Of a DNA stretch of 15,006 nucleotides, positions 1 to 6,045 are shown in pieces. Source of the DNA: Rhodoferax sp. (GTDB lineage Bacteria > Pseudomonadota > Gammaproteobacteria > Burkholderiales > Burkholderiaceae_C); assembly GCA_023231075.1 (NCBI GenBank), contig JALNWC010000026.1, positions 1 to 15,006 on the forward strand, given 5' to 3'. Position 1 is the first letter of the stretch. Every line of letters starts with the position of its first letter. The notes beneath the pieces were generated by a model that saw only the letters and a program-made list of their open reading frames with translations, was not told the DNA's origin and made no database searches. Both the position numbers and the translations under genes were made by a program.

Positions 1-63
1 AACGGCTATTTTCGCCGGGTTTTGCCGCCCGGCCAAAAAACAATTTGGCAGGCTATTGGGTGG

Positions 64-288
64 TCAGATTGAGCTCGGCCCGGGGCTGCCATTTGGCATC
101 GTCCGCCGCGGCTTGGGAAAGTCAGCCCGCTTGTAAACGGCTTTCAGCAGCACCGGATAGTCCTGGTCCGACACGGCAAGCGCCTGCGCCGGGTCGGCGG
201 TGGCGCCGTCGAGCACCCCGCCACGGCGCTTTTCTGCCAGCACCAGCGCCTGCAATTGCACCCGTTTGTAGGTATTCTCCGCCTTGCC
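64..288 (-). pseudogene. Remnant of the C-terminal part of a DUF748 (AsmA-like) protein
   Basis: Read on the minus strand, this open stretch encodes about 70 residues with the flavour of the extreme C-terminus of DUF748 proteins: KAENTYKRVQLQALVLAEKR near the start, then SDQDYPVLLKAVYKRADFPK. DUF748 proteins are very large, envelope-associated AsmA-like proteins. Here the stretch is closed at its 5' side by an in-frame TGA (289-291). After the KPR at its end it runs into unrelated residues and stops, so it has neither a body nor a proper end. I read it as a decayed fragment. The family assignment comes from memory of the motif and is moderate; that it is not a complete gene is clear. Confidence 0.5.
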
Positions 289-359
289 TCAAGGCTGTCA
301 GAGCACCTGGAAACAAAAGTTATAATTTCTTTTTAGAATAACGAATGAATTCGATATGG

Positions 360-388
360 TTGACTTGGTATATCAAGCCCCCTAGAAT
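360..388 (+). promoter_or_regulatory. Sigma-70 promoter for the lytic transglycosylase gene
   Basis: TTGACT (360-365) and TAGAAT (383-388) are separated by exactly 17 bases, and each differs from consensus at one position. A start near 395 would give a leader of about 180 nt before the ATG at 574. No other gene start lies between. The leader holds no recognisable riboswitch. Confidence 0.55.
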
Positions 389-393
389 CCGTC

Positions 394-415
394 ATCCTTG
401 ATGAAATCAAGGGAT
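394..415 (+). other. Stem-loop at the predicted 5' end of the transglycosylase mRNA
   Basis: ATCCTTGAT (394-402) pairs with ATCAAGGGAT (406-415) across a GAA loop, with one bulged G. It lies exactly where the transcript from the promoter at 360-388 should begin. A terminal stem like this could stabilise the message; no T-run follows, so it is not a terminator. Confidence 0.3.
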
Positions 416-573
416 AACCCTCACCCGCTGCCGGCCCCGGCAACATCAAATCTCTGCATTAAAGGACCCAAAAACCGCAGGATATTGATAGCGTAACAAC
501 CCATGCCTGGACCATTGACCCACTTGAAGCCAGTCTTCGAGTCACATCAACCCTCGCGCAAGAAGGAGAAGCT

Positions 574-1398
574 ATGACAGCGTCTAACAACATGAATTTC
601 AGCCTACGGCAAACCTTGGCGGCCGTGACCAAAGGCATTTTTCAACTGACCCACAACAGCTTTGCCCTGATCGGCCTGGCTGTTTTATTTGCCGCCATGG
701 CCCTGGTGGCACGCCCCGAACTGCGCCAGATTGGTGAAATCAAGCTTTTCACTTGGTTGCAGGAGCGCCAGCAAGAAGTAAGCGGCATGGTCAGCGACCT
801 GGTCGCCATTGACCGCGCCACCGCCGCCGACCCCAAGGAGTTGCCCAAACAGCAAGCCGCCGTGGCTTTTTGGTTGAGCAAGAAATACCGCGTGGCGCCT
901 GAGCCCATCAGCGCCCTGGTGTCGGAAGCCTATGAAATTGGCGCGCGCGTCAAACTCGACCCCACGCTGATCCTGGCCGTGATGGCGGTCGAATCGGGTT
1001 TTAACCCGTTTGCCCAAAGCTCGGTGGGCGCGCAAGGCCTGATGCAGGTCATGACCAAGATCCACAGCGACAAATACCAGAACTTTGGCGGCAAATTTGC
1101 AGCCTTTGACCCGCTGGCCAACCTGCACGTGGGCGTGAAAGTGTTGCAAGACTGCATTCGCGTGGCCGGCTCGGTTGAAGGTGGCCTCAAATACTACGTT
1201 GGCGCCGGCAATATGGAAACCGATGGCGGCTACGCCTCCAAGGTAATGGCCGAATACGCAAGACTGCAACAGGTCGCCCAGGGCCGTGCAACGCCACGGA
1301 CCAGCCCGGCCCCCACACTGACCAAAGTGATCGCGCCAGCCGAGCCTGAAGCACCTGCCGCCACGCCAGACAAAGCGGCCGCCCTGGCCATGAGCTGA
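574..1398 (+). CDS. Membrane-anchored lytic transglycosylase, SLT domain
   Basis: The 274-aa protein has an N-terminal cytoplasmic stretch and one hydrophobic segment at about residues 29-47, then a periplasmic region. An SLT (transglycosylase) domain covers roughly residues 112-232. Seen directly: LAVMAVESGFNP with the probable catalytic Glu140, the GLMQ signature at 155-158, and a YVGAGN block at 208-213, where the family usually has Y-N-x-G. Such enzymes cleave the MurNAc-GlcNAc bond of peptidoglycan with 1,6-anhydro product formation. The last 40 residues are Pro/Ala-rich and likely disordered. The start is supported by AAGGAG seven or so bases upstream. It stands alone on its own promoter; the glyA riboswitch begins 23 bases after its stop. 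A link to pilus or secretion assembly is possible but not shown. The physiological role is unknown. Confidence 0.85.
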   Translation: MTASNNMNFSLRQTLAAVTKGIFQLTHNSFALIGLAVLFAAMALVARPELRQIGEIKLFTWLQERQQEVSGMVSDLVAIDRATAADPKELPKQQAAVAFWLSKKYRVAPEPISALVSEAYEIGARVKLDPTLILAVMAVESGFNPFAQSSVGAQGLMQVMTKIHSDKYQNFGGKFAAFDPLANLHVGVKVLQDCIRVAGSVEGGLKYYVGAGNMETDGGYASKVMAEYARLQQVAQGRATPRTSPAPTLTKVIAPAEPEAPAATPDKAAALAMS

Positions 1399-1414
1399 TG
1401 GCCTCAGCTAAAAT
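1385..1414 (+). promoter_or_regulatory. Candidate promoter for the riboswitch-glyA transcript
   Basis: TAAAAT (1409-1414) is a one-mismatch -10 box, preceded by a weak -35 TGGCCA (1385-1390) at 18 bases. The predicted start, about 1421, is exactly the first base of the riboswitch P1 helix, which supports the call. It overlaps the 3' end of the transglycosylase gene. Confidence 0.45.
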
Positions 1415-1420
1415 CTGACG

Positions 1421-1539
1421 GTACGCGACTGGCGATAGGCAGCGCCCTTGATACGGGGCGGTTTGCCGATGTGGGCCAACCACGGGGGAGCGTGCCGCAA
1501 AACCGACACCGGGTTTGTGATCAGCCGTTCGCCTGGGCA
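1421..1539 (+). promoter_or_regulatory. ZTP/ZMP riboswitch (pfl motif) controlling glyA
   Basis: The conserved pfl-motif blocks are present in order. CGACTGGCGA starts the first half; GTGGGccaACCAC (1471-1483) forms a hairpin followed by the GGGGAGC core (1484-1490); the 3' half holds GCCG...GCCTGGGCA (1524-1539). The P1 helix pairs GTACGC (1421-1426) with GCGTGC (1490-1495) over six base pairs, including one G-U. The family senses the purine intermediate ZMP and its triphosphate ZTP, which rise when 10-formyl-tetrahydrofolate is short, and turns on one-carbon genes such as glyA and purH. No T-run terminator follows, and the Shine-Dalgarno AAGGA (1566-1570) lies only 27 bases past the aptamer. 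Control at translation initiation is therefore more likely than attenuation; this last point is inferred. Confidence 0.87.
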
Positions 1540-1575
1540 CCTCAACCCGTAAGCCCAACGCCTTCAAGGACTGCC

Positions 1576-2820
1576 ATGTTCAATCGAAACATCCTCATCG
1601 AGCAAACCGACCCCGAGCTGTTTGCCGCCATCCAATCTGAAAACCAGCGCCAGCAAGACCACATCGAACTCATCGCCAGCGAAAACTACGCCTCGCCCGC
1701 CGTCATGGCCGCGCAAGGCACCCAACTGACCAACAAGTACGCCGAAGGCTACCCCGGCAAGCGCTACTACGGCGGTTGCGAGTTTGTCGACATTGCCGAG
1801 CAACTGGCGATTGATCGCGTCAAGCAACTCTTTGGCGCCGAAGCCGCCAACGTGCAACCGCATTGCGGCGCTTCTGCCAACGAAGCCGTGTTTCTCGCCT
1901 TCCTGAAACCCGGCGACACCATCATGGGCATGAGCCTGGCCGAAGGCGGCCACCTGACGCACGGCATGGCGCTGAACATGAGCGGCAAGTGGTTTAACGT
2001 GGTGAGCTACGGCCTGGACGCCAATGAAGCCATCGACTACGACGCCATGGAGCGCAAGGCCCATGAGCACAAACCCAAGCTGATCATTGCTGGCGCCAGC
2101 GCCTACAGCCTGCGCATCGACTTTGAGCGCTTTGCCAAGGTGGCCAAGGACGTGGGCGCCGTCTTCATGGTCGACATGGCGCACTACGCCGGCCTGATCG
2201 CCGCCGGTGTCTACCCCAACCCGGTGCCGCACGCCGACGTGGTGACCAGCACCACCCACAAGAGCCTGCGCGGCCCGCGCGGCGGCATCATTTTGATGAA
2301 GCCGCAGTTTGAGAAAGCCATCAACAGCGCCATCTTCCCCGGCCTGCAAGGCGGCCCGCTGATGCATGTGATTGCCGCCAAGGCGGTGGCATTCAAGGAA
2401 GCGCTGCAACCCGATTTCAAGGTCTACCAACAGCAAGTGCTCACCAACGCCCGCATCGTGGCCGAAACCCTGACCGAACGCGGCCTGCGCATTGTCAGCG
2501 GCCGCACCGAAAGCCATGTGATGCTGGTCGATTTGCGCTCCAAGCACATCACCGGCAAGGAAGCCGAGGCGGTGCTGGGTGCGGCGCACATGACCATCAA
2601 CAAGAACGCCATTCCCAACGACCCCGAAAAGCCCATGGTCACCAGCGGCGTGCGCATTGGCACCCCGGCCATGACCACGCGCGGCTTCAAGGACGAAGAA
2701 GCGCGCATCACGGCGAATTTGATCGCCGACGTGCTAGACAACCCGCGTGACGAGGCCAAGCTTGCCGCCGTGCGCGCCAAGGTTCATGCCCTGACGTCGC
2801 GCTTCCCTGTTTATGGTTAA
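1576..2820 (+). CDS. glyA: Serine hydroxymethyltransferase
   Basis: A 414-aa, full-length PLP enzyme of the cytoplasm. It interconverts serine plus tetrahydrofolate with glycine plus 5,10-methylene-tetrahydrofolate, the main source of one-carbon units. The family signature is intact: IELIASENYASPAV near the N-terminus, NKYAEGYPGKRYYGG, the PHCGASAN block, and STTHKSLRGPRGG with the PLP lysine at Lys229, the same number as in E. coli. GVRIGTPAMTTRGF sits near the C-terminus. I chose the ATG at 1576 (AAGGA five bases upstream, start MFNRNIL). The frame also opens at a GTG at 1471, but that would translate through the riboswitch and adds no conserved sequence. nrdR follows after 62 bases, as is common in Burkholderiales. 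Expression is expected to rise when ZMP/ZTP accumulates. Confidence 0.98.
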   Translation: MFNRNILIEQTDPELFAAIQSENQRQQDHIELIASENYASPAVMAAQGTQLTNKYAEGYPGKRYYGGCEFVDIAEQLAIDRVKQLFGAEAANVQPHCGASANEAVFLAFLKPGDTIMGMSLAEGGHLTHGMALNMSGKWFNVVSYGLDANEAIDYDAMERKAHEHKPKLIIAGASAYSLRIDFERFAKVAKDVGAVFMVDMAHYAGLIAAGVYPNPVPHADVVTSTTHKSLRGPRGGIILMKPQFEKAINSAIFPGLQGGPLMHVIAAKAVAFKEALQPDFKVYQQQVLTNARIVAETLTERGLRIVSGRTESHVMLVDLRSKHITGKEAEAVLGAAHMTINKNAIPNDPEKPMVTSGVRIGTPAMTTRGFKDEEARITANLIADVLDNPRDEAKLAAVRAKVHALTSRFPVYG

Positions 2821-2825
2821 TTGCG

Positions 2826-2864
2826 GGACAGACCGCAGTTACGCGCAGCGAACAAGCTCTGTCC
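2826..2864. repeat. Inverted repeat between glyA and nrdR
   Basis: GGACAGA (2826-2832) is repeated in inverse as TCTGTCC (2858-2864), with an inner CGC/GCG pair near the apex. The stem could form in RNA of either strand. No T-run follows, so it is not a classical terminator. It may be a REP-like palindrome of the kind associated with RAYT transposases, or an mRNA processing element; only genome-wide copy counts would tell. Confidence 0.35.
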
Positions 2865-2882
2865 TCAACTGATTAAGTCAGC

Positions 2883-3332
2883 ATGAAATGCCCCTTCTGC
2901 AGTCATCCCGACACCCAGGTGGTGGAAACCCGGGTTTCTGAAGACGGGGGCTTTATCAGGCGCAGGCGGCGCTGTGCCTCGTGCGACAAGCGCTTTACCA
3001 CCTACGAACGCCCCGACGTCACCTTTCCGGCGATTGTCAAAAAAGACGGCCGCCGCATTGAATACGAGCGCGCCAAACTGCTGGCCTCCATGAAGCTGGC
3101 GCTACGCAAGCGCCCGGTGAGCACCGAGCAGGTTGACGGCGCGGTGGAACGCATCGAAGAAAAACTGCTGAACCTGGGCCTGCGTGAAGTGCTGTCCACC
3201 CGCATCGGCGAACTGGTGATGTACGAGCTCAAAAAACTCGACAAAGTGGCCTACGTGCGCTTTGCCAGCGTCTACCGAAGCTTTGAAGACATGGACGACT
3301 TCAGGACGCTGGTGGATGAGGTGGGGCGGTAA
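2883..3332 (+). CDS. nrdR: Transcriptional repressor NrdR of ribonucleotide reductase genes
   Basis: A 149-aa protein of the usual length for NrdR. An N-terminal zinc ribbon has Cys3 and Cys6 (MKCPFC) and Cys31 and Cys34 (CASC), followed by the conserved RFTTYER. An ATP-cone domain (about 49-139) begins VKKDGRRIEYERAKL and ends RFASVYRSFEDMDDF. NrdR binds NrdR boxes upstream of nrd operons and represses them according to the ATP/dATP bound to the cone. No strong Shine-Dalgarno is visible before the ATG, so it may depend on read-through translation or transcription from glyA, 62 bases upstream. It converges with the kinase gene, only 11 bases separating the two stops. Confidence 0.97.
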   Translation: MKCPFCSHPDTQVVETRVSEDGGFIRRRRRCASCDKRFTTYERPDVTFPAIVKKDGRRIEYERAKLLASMKLALRKRPVSTEQVDGAVERIEEKLLNLGLREVLSTRIGELVMYELKKLDKVAYVRFASVYRSFEDMDDFRTLVDEVGR

Positions 3333-3343
3333 GTCGCAAAAAA

Positions 3344-4360
3344 TCAGGTAGCTCGCCCGTGTTTGATGGGAATCCGGACGCTCACCACAAACTCCCCATT
3401 CACGGCCCCAACTTTCAGGCGCGCCTCAACGTCAAAGTGCAAAGCCAGGCGCTCCCTGATGTTGTCCAACGCGATGCGGTTGCCCTCACGAATTTGTGCG
3501 TCTTCAGGAATGGGGTTACGAACCAAAACAACAAGATTGAGGTCATCCTGATAGGCCTCAACACGGATCAATGCGCCCGCCTCAAGCGGCGCCACCCCGT
3601 ACAAAACCGCGTTCTCCACCAGGGGTTGCAGCATCAGGGGCGGCACCAAGGCATCGGCGGGCGCGGCATCACAAGACCAGTTGACGCGAAGCCGCGGTCC
3701 AAAGCGGATTTCTTCAATGGCAACATAGGCTTTTGCCAGTTCCAGTTCCTGGCTAAACGGCACCAGCGCCCGCGAGTCCGCCATCACCGCCCGGAAAAGG
3801 TCGGCCAGGTTTTCCAGCATGGCCTCGGCTCTTTTGGGGTCCTCGCGGATCAACCCCAGCACGCTGTTAAGGGTATTGAACAAAAAGTGCGGTCGTATCC
3901 GGGCCTGCAAGGCCATCAAGCGGGACTCTGCCAATGAGGGCGACAGCCGCAGGTGCCGCCAGTTCAAATAGGCAAGCAAGGCCCCACTCACGGTCACAGC
4001 CAAAAGGGCGTTCCGCCAAAGGCTCTCAGACAATTGCCCCGGCAGCAACATGCGCAGACCGAGTTGCAAAACAAGCACGATGACAAGCACCATCGCCAGG
4101 ATAAGCACAAGGCCCGCAGCATACGGAATCCGCCTGATCAAAGGCGCCAAGACATACAGCGCCAGCAGGCTGATCAGCAGTGCGGGCTCGTAAAGCAAGC
4201 CCTGTGCGGTGAACTGTGCATAGGCCCCGGCCAGATCAGGTGCAGTCACAATCGTCATCAAAAGCCTCAGCATCTCGGCCAACAAAGTCACGCGCAGGAT
4301 GACCCCCAGATTACGAAAATCCGGCAAGGAAACATTGCTGAACGAAGAAGTGCGGGGCAT
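3344..4360 (-). CDS. LytS/AlgZ-family membrane sensor histidine kinase
   Basis: The 338-aa protein has about four hydrophobic membrane segments in the first 135 residues and no periplasmic sensor domain. The His_kinase domain follows, with the phospho-acceptor His158 in QARIRPHFLFNTLNSVLGLI. A GHKL ATPase domain has an N box (PLMLQPLVENAVLYG) and a divergent G box (GNRIALDNIRERL). This is the architecture of AlgZ/FimS, which in Pseudomonas partners the LytTR regulator AlgR to control twitching-pilus and alginate genes. Family members normally sit directly upstream of their regulator gene; here the downstream neighbour is the convergent nrdR, so the partner must be elsewhere. The gene is divergent from the pilin operon, and LytTR-like sites lie in the shared intergenic region. 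The ATG at 4360 has no clear Shine-Dalgarno. Confidence 0.88.
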   Translation of the reverse strand: MPRTSSFSNVSLPDFRNLGVILRVTLLAEMLRLLMTIVTAPDLAGAYAQFTAQGLLYEPALLISLLALYVLAPLIRRIPYAAGLVLILAMVLVIVLVLQLGLRMLLPGQLSESLWRNALLAVTVSGALLAYLNWRHLRLSPSLAESRLMALQARIRPHFLFNTLNSVLGLIREDPKRAEAMLENLADLFRAVMADSRALVPFSQELELAKAYVAIEEIRFGPRLRVNWSCDAAPADALVPPLMLQPLVENAVLYGVAPLEAGALIRVEAYQDDLNLVVLVRNPIPEDAQIREGNRIALDNIRERLALHFDVEARLKVGAVNGEFVVSVRIPIKHGRAT

Positions 4361-4404
4361 CGGTATCTGAAACTATGGCAATCTGTGGAATCTTGAGAAA
4401 TTCA

Positions 4405-4463
4405 ACCGTTCATCCCGGCTATATTGACGCCTGTCAGTTTGAACCGCAGACGCATCAGTTTAT
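4405..4463 (+). promoter_or_regulatory. Three LytTR/AlgR-like binding sites upstream of the pilin operon
   Basis: Three same-orientation 9-mers fit or nearly fit the LytTR pattern [TA][AC][CA]GTTN[AG][TG]. They are ACCGTTCAT (4405-4413), TCAGTTTGA (4434-4442, last base off) and TCAGTTTAT (4455-4463). The first also contains CCGTTCATC, eight of nine bases of the Pseudomonas AlgR site CCGTTCGTC. The last two share the 7-mer TCAGTTT at a 21-base period, two helical turns, so both would face the same side of the DNA. The neighbouring gene encodes a LytS/AlgZ-type kinase. Binding is inferred. Confidence 0.42.
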
Positions 4464-4466
4464 AGC
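4439..4466 (+). promoter_or_regulatory. Candidate promoter of the pilin operon
   Basis: TTGAAC (4439-4444) and TATAGC (4461-4466) are separated by 16 bases. The predicted start leaves a leader of about 25 bases with the Shine-Dalgarno AGGA (4487-4490). Both boxes overlap the second and third LytTR-like sites. Other -10-like hexamers, such as TATATT at 4420, lack a well-spaced -35 partner. Confidence 0.35.
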
Positions 4467-4498
4467 CCAAAATTACCATCGCCCACAGGAACTTAATC

Positions 4499-4888
4499 AT
4501 GCTACCGAAAACAACGAAGCCACACGGATTCACCCTGATCGAATTGATGATTGTTGTCGCCATCATCGGCATCCTGGCGGCTATCGCAGTTCCTTCGTAC
4601 CAGAATTATGTGCGGCAGTCACGGCGCGCCGAAGCGCAGGCCGAGATGATGAGACTGGCATTGAACGAAGAAAAACTCAGAGCCAACAATGCCAGTTATG
4701 CCGACCATACAAATACGGCTATTGGTGTCACAAACACGTCTTACTACACCTTCACGATCGTTGCGGCAGCCAACACCTACACCATTACAGCGACAGCAGC
4801 CGGTTCGCAGACCAACGATACGGGTTGCACCCCCCTGACCCTGACCGAGGGCGGAGTCAAAGGACCAGTCGGCTGCTGGAAATCCTGA
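4499..4888 (+). CDS. pilE: PilE-like type IV pilin
   Basis: A 129-aa prepilin. A short basic leader ends at Gly10, followed by the class III cleavage/methylation segment FTLIELMIVVAIIGILAAIA; mature Glu5 is present at residue 15. The remainder is a small globular head with Cys110 and Cys126, which can form the C-terminal D-loop disulfide of pilins. Prepilin peptidase PilD would cleave and N-methylate it. The size and head fit PilE-type minor pilins of the Pseudomonas and Burkholderiales clusters. The genes of the major pilin are often elsewhere, so minor rather than major pilin is my preference. AGGA lies eight bases before the ATG. It is the first gene of the operon, unlike the Pseudomonas order where pilE comes last. 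The next gene starts 11 bases after its stop. Confidence 0.9.
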   Translation: MLPKTTKPHGFTLIELMIVVAIIGILAAIAVPSYQNYVRQSRRAEAQAEMMRLALNEEKLRANNASYADHTNTAIGVTNTSYYTFTIVAAANTYTITATAAGSQTNDTGCTPLTLTEGGVKGPVGCWKS

Positions 4889-4899
4889 GCTTGCAAATC

Positions 4900-5397
4900 A
4901 TGCGCAGATACAAACAACCCGGCTTTACCTTGGTGGAGTTGTTGATCGCCATCTCGATCATTGGCATTTTGCTGGCGATTGGCCTGCCCTCGTTCCAGCG
5001 AACCATCGACAAAAGTCGCCTGGTCGGTGCCGCTGACAATTTGCTGGCCGATATGCGTTATGTCCAAACCGAATCCACCAAGCGCAATATTGCCATCACC
5101 GTGACATTTACCAAGGGCGCGAATTGGTCCTATGTTTTTCCCACCTCATCGAGCACCACAAAAATCACCAGCGGTAGCGATTACCGGGGCACCTCCATGC
5201 TGGTATCAACGACCGGTGACCTATTCACCTTTGACCCCAAGCGTGGCACCCTTGACCAGGCACCAACAACTACGGCCACAACGCTCATCACCTTCACCTC
5301 GGCTTTGGGCGCCAAACTGGGGCTTGAAGTTGATCCGCTGTCGCGCATGCGGCTGTGCACATCCACCGGCGTAGGAGGTTATCCAACATGTCCATGA
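4900..5397 (+). CDS. FimT/GspH-type minor pilin (first copy)
   Basis: A 165-aa prepilin with cleavage after Gly8, then FTLVELLIAISIIGILLAIG, mature Glu5 present. The helix continues with a typical GspH/FimT stretch (KSRLVGAADNLLADMRYVQT, then ESTKRN). A beta-rich head ends in SRMRLC...YPTCP with Cys153 and Cys164. GspH/FimU-type pilins occupy the pilus tip next to PilV and PilW. The C-terminal tail has SRMR where DNA-binding FimT proteins have GRxR, so it keeps the arginines but lacks the Gly. Its Shine-Dalgarno is weak and translation probably couples to the gene upstream. The stop overlaps pilW by ten bases. Confidence 0.88.
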   Translation: MRRYKQPGFTLVELLIAISIIGILLAIGLPSFQRTIDKSRLVGAADNLLADMRYVQTESTKRNIAITVTFTKGANWSYVFPTSSSTTKITSGSDYRGTSMLVSTTGDLFTFDPKRGTLDQAPTTTATTLITFTSALGAKLGLEVDPLSRMRLCTSTGVGGYPTCP

Positions 5398-6041
5398 AAT
5401 TTTCACGCCAGCGCGGCGTCGGTTTGGTTGAGCTGATGATTTCTTTGGTGATCGGAATGATTGTGATCGCGGGCGCACTGAGCATGGTCAGCAGCACCTT
5501 TGGCGCCAATGCCAGCCAGATGAAGATGTCGCGCCTGAACAATGAGTTGCGCATGGCCATGAGCAGCATTACCCGCGACATGCGGCGCGCCGGATATCAC
5601 AACTGGCGTGTGTCAAGAGACCCCCTCGACAGTACAGACAGGGCCAACTTGTCTGATGGTGTTTACACAGACAATCCGCAACCAGTTCGCGATATTACCT
5701 TTGGCACCACCGCAGATTCGATTGAGGTTTCATACGACGAAAATGCCGATAGCGCGCACGCGACCACCGAAACTTACGGTTTTATATTCGAAGACAACAC
5801 CATAAAAACCTGGATTGGAACAGCCACACCCAGTGCCATCGTCGATCCGTCCGTCATAAAAATCACCGACTTCACGATCACAGACCTGTCGCAGGTCCTT
5901 CCGACAACAACCACGTCCGGTGCTTTCGATGTCACGCTTCCGATGTACAGCATCTCCATCACCGGCAGCCTGGTGAAAGACCCTACGGTGGTACGCACCA
6001 TTCAGGAAACAGTCCGCTTGCGCAATGTCGTTGTGAGTTAA
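5388..6041 (+). CDS. pilW: Type IV pilus minor pilin PilW
   Basis: A 217-aa prepilin with leader MSMKFSRQRG, cleavage after Gly10, and VGLVELMISLVIGMIVIAGA, mature Glu5 present. The segment after the helix (ANASQMKMSRLNNELRMAMS, ITRDMRRAGY) is characteristic of PilW/GspJ-like pilins. PilW belongs to the priming and tip complex with FimU/FimT, PilV and PilX. The start at 5388 is favoured over the second ATG at 5394 because AGGAGG (5373-5378) is nine bases from the first. The gene overlaps the preceding pilin by ten bases, indicating translational coupling. At 217 aa it is shorter than many PilW proteins. Confidence 0.9.
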   Translation: MSMKFSRQRGVGLVELMISLVIGMIVIAGALSMVSSTFGANASQMKMSRLNNELRMAMSSITRDMRRAGYHNWRVSRDPLDSTDRANLSDGVYTDNPQPVRDITFGTTADSIEVSYDENADSAHATTETYGFIFEDNTIKTWIGTATPSAIVDPSVIKITDFTITDLSQVLPTTTTSGAFDVTLPMYSISITGSLVKDPTVVRTIQETVRLRNVVVS

Positions 6042-6045
6042 AGCC

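Noticed and set aside
14..33. GC-rich hairpin GCCGGG/CCCGGC as a terminator
   Set aside because: No T-run follows on either strand.
1471..1575. A GTG start extending glyA by 35 residues
   Set aside because: It lies inside the riboswitch aptamer, adds no family-conserved residues, and has no ribosome site comparable to the one before 1576.
1564..2589. A 341-codon minus-strand frame opposite glyA
   Set aside because: It is antisense to a fully conserved enzyme and His/Gly/Val-rich in the way expected of reverse reading of GC-rich codons.
4375..4899. An upstream ATG giving the first FimT a long N-terminal extension
   Set aside because: The extension crosses pilE in another frame; a prepilin leader must be short, and MRRYKQPG directly before the cleavage site is ideal.
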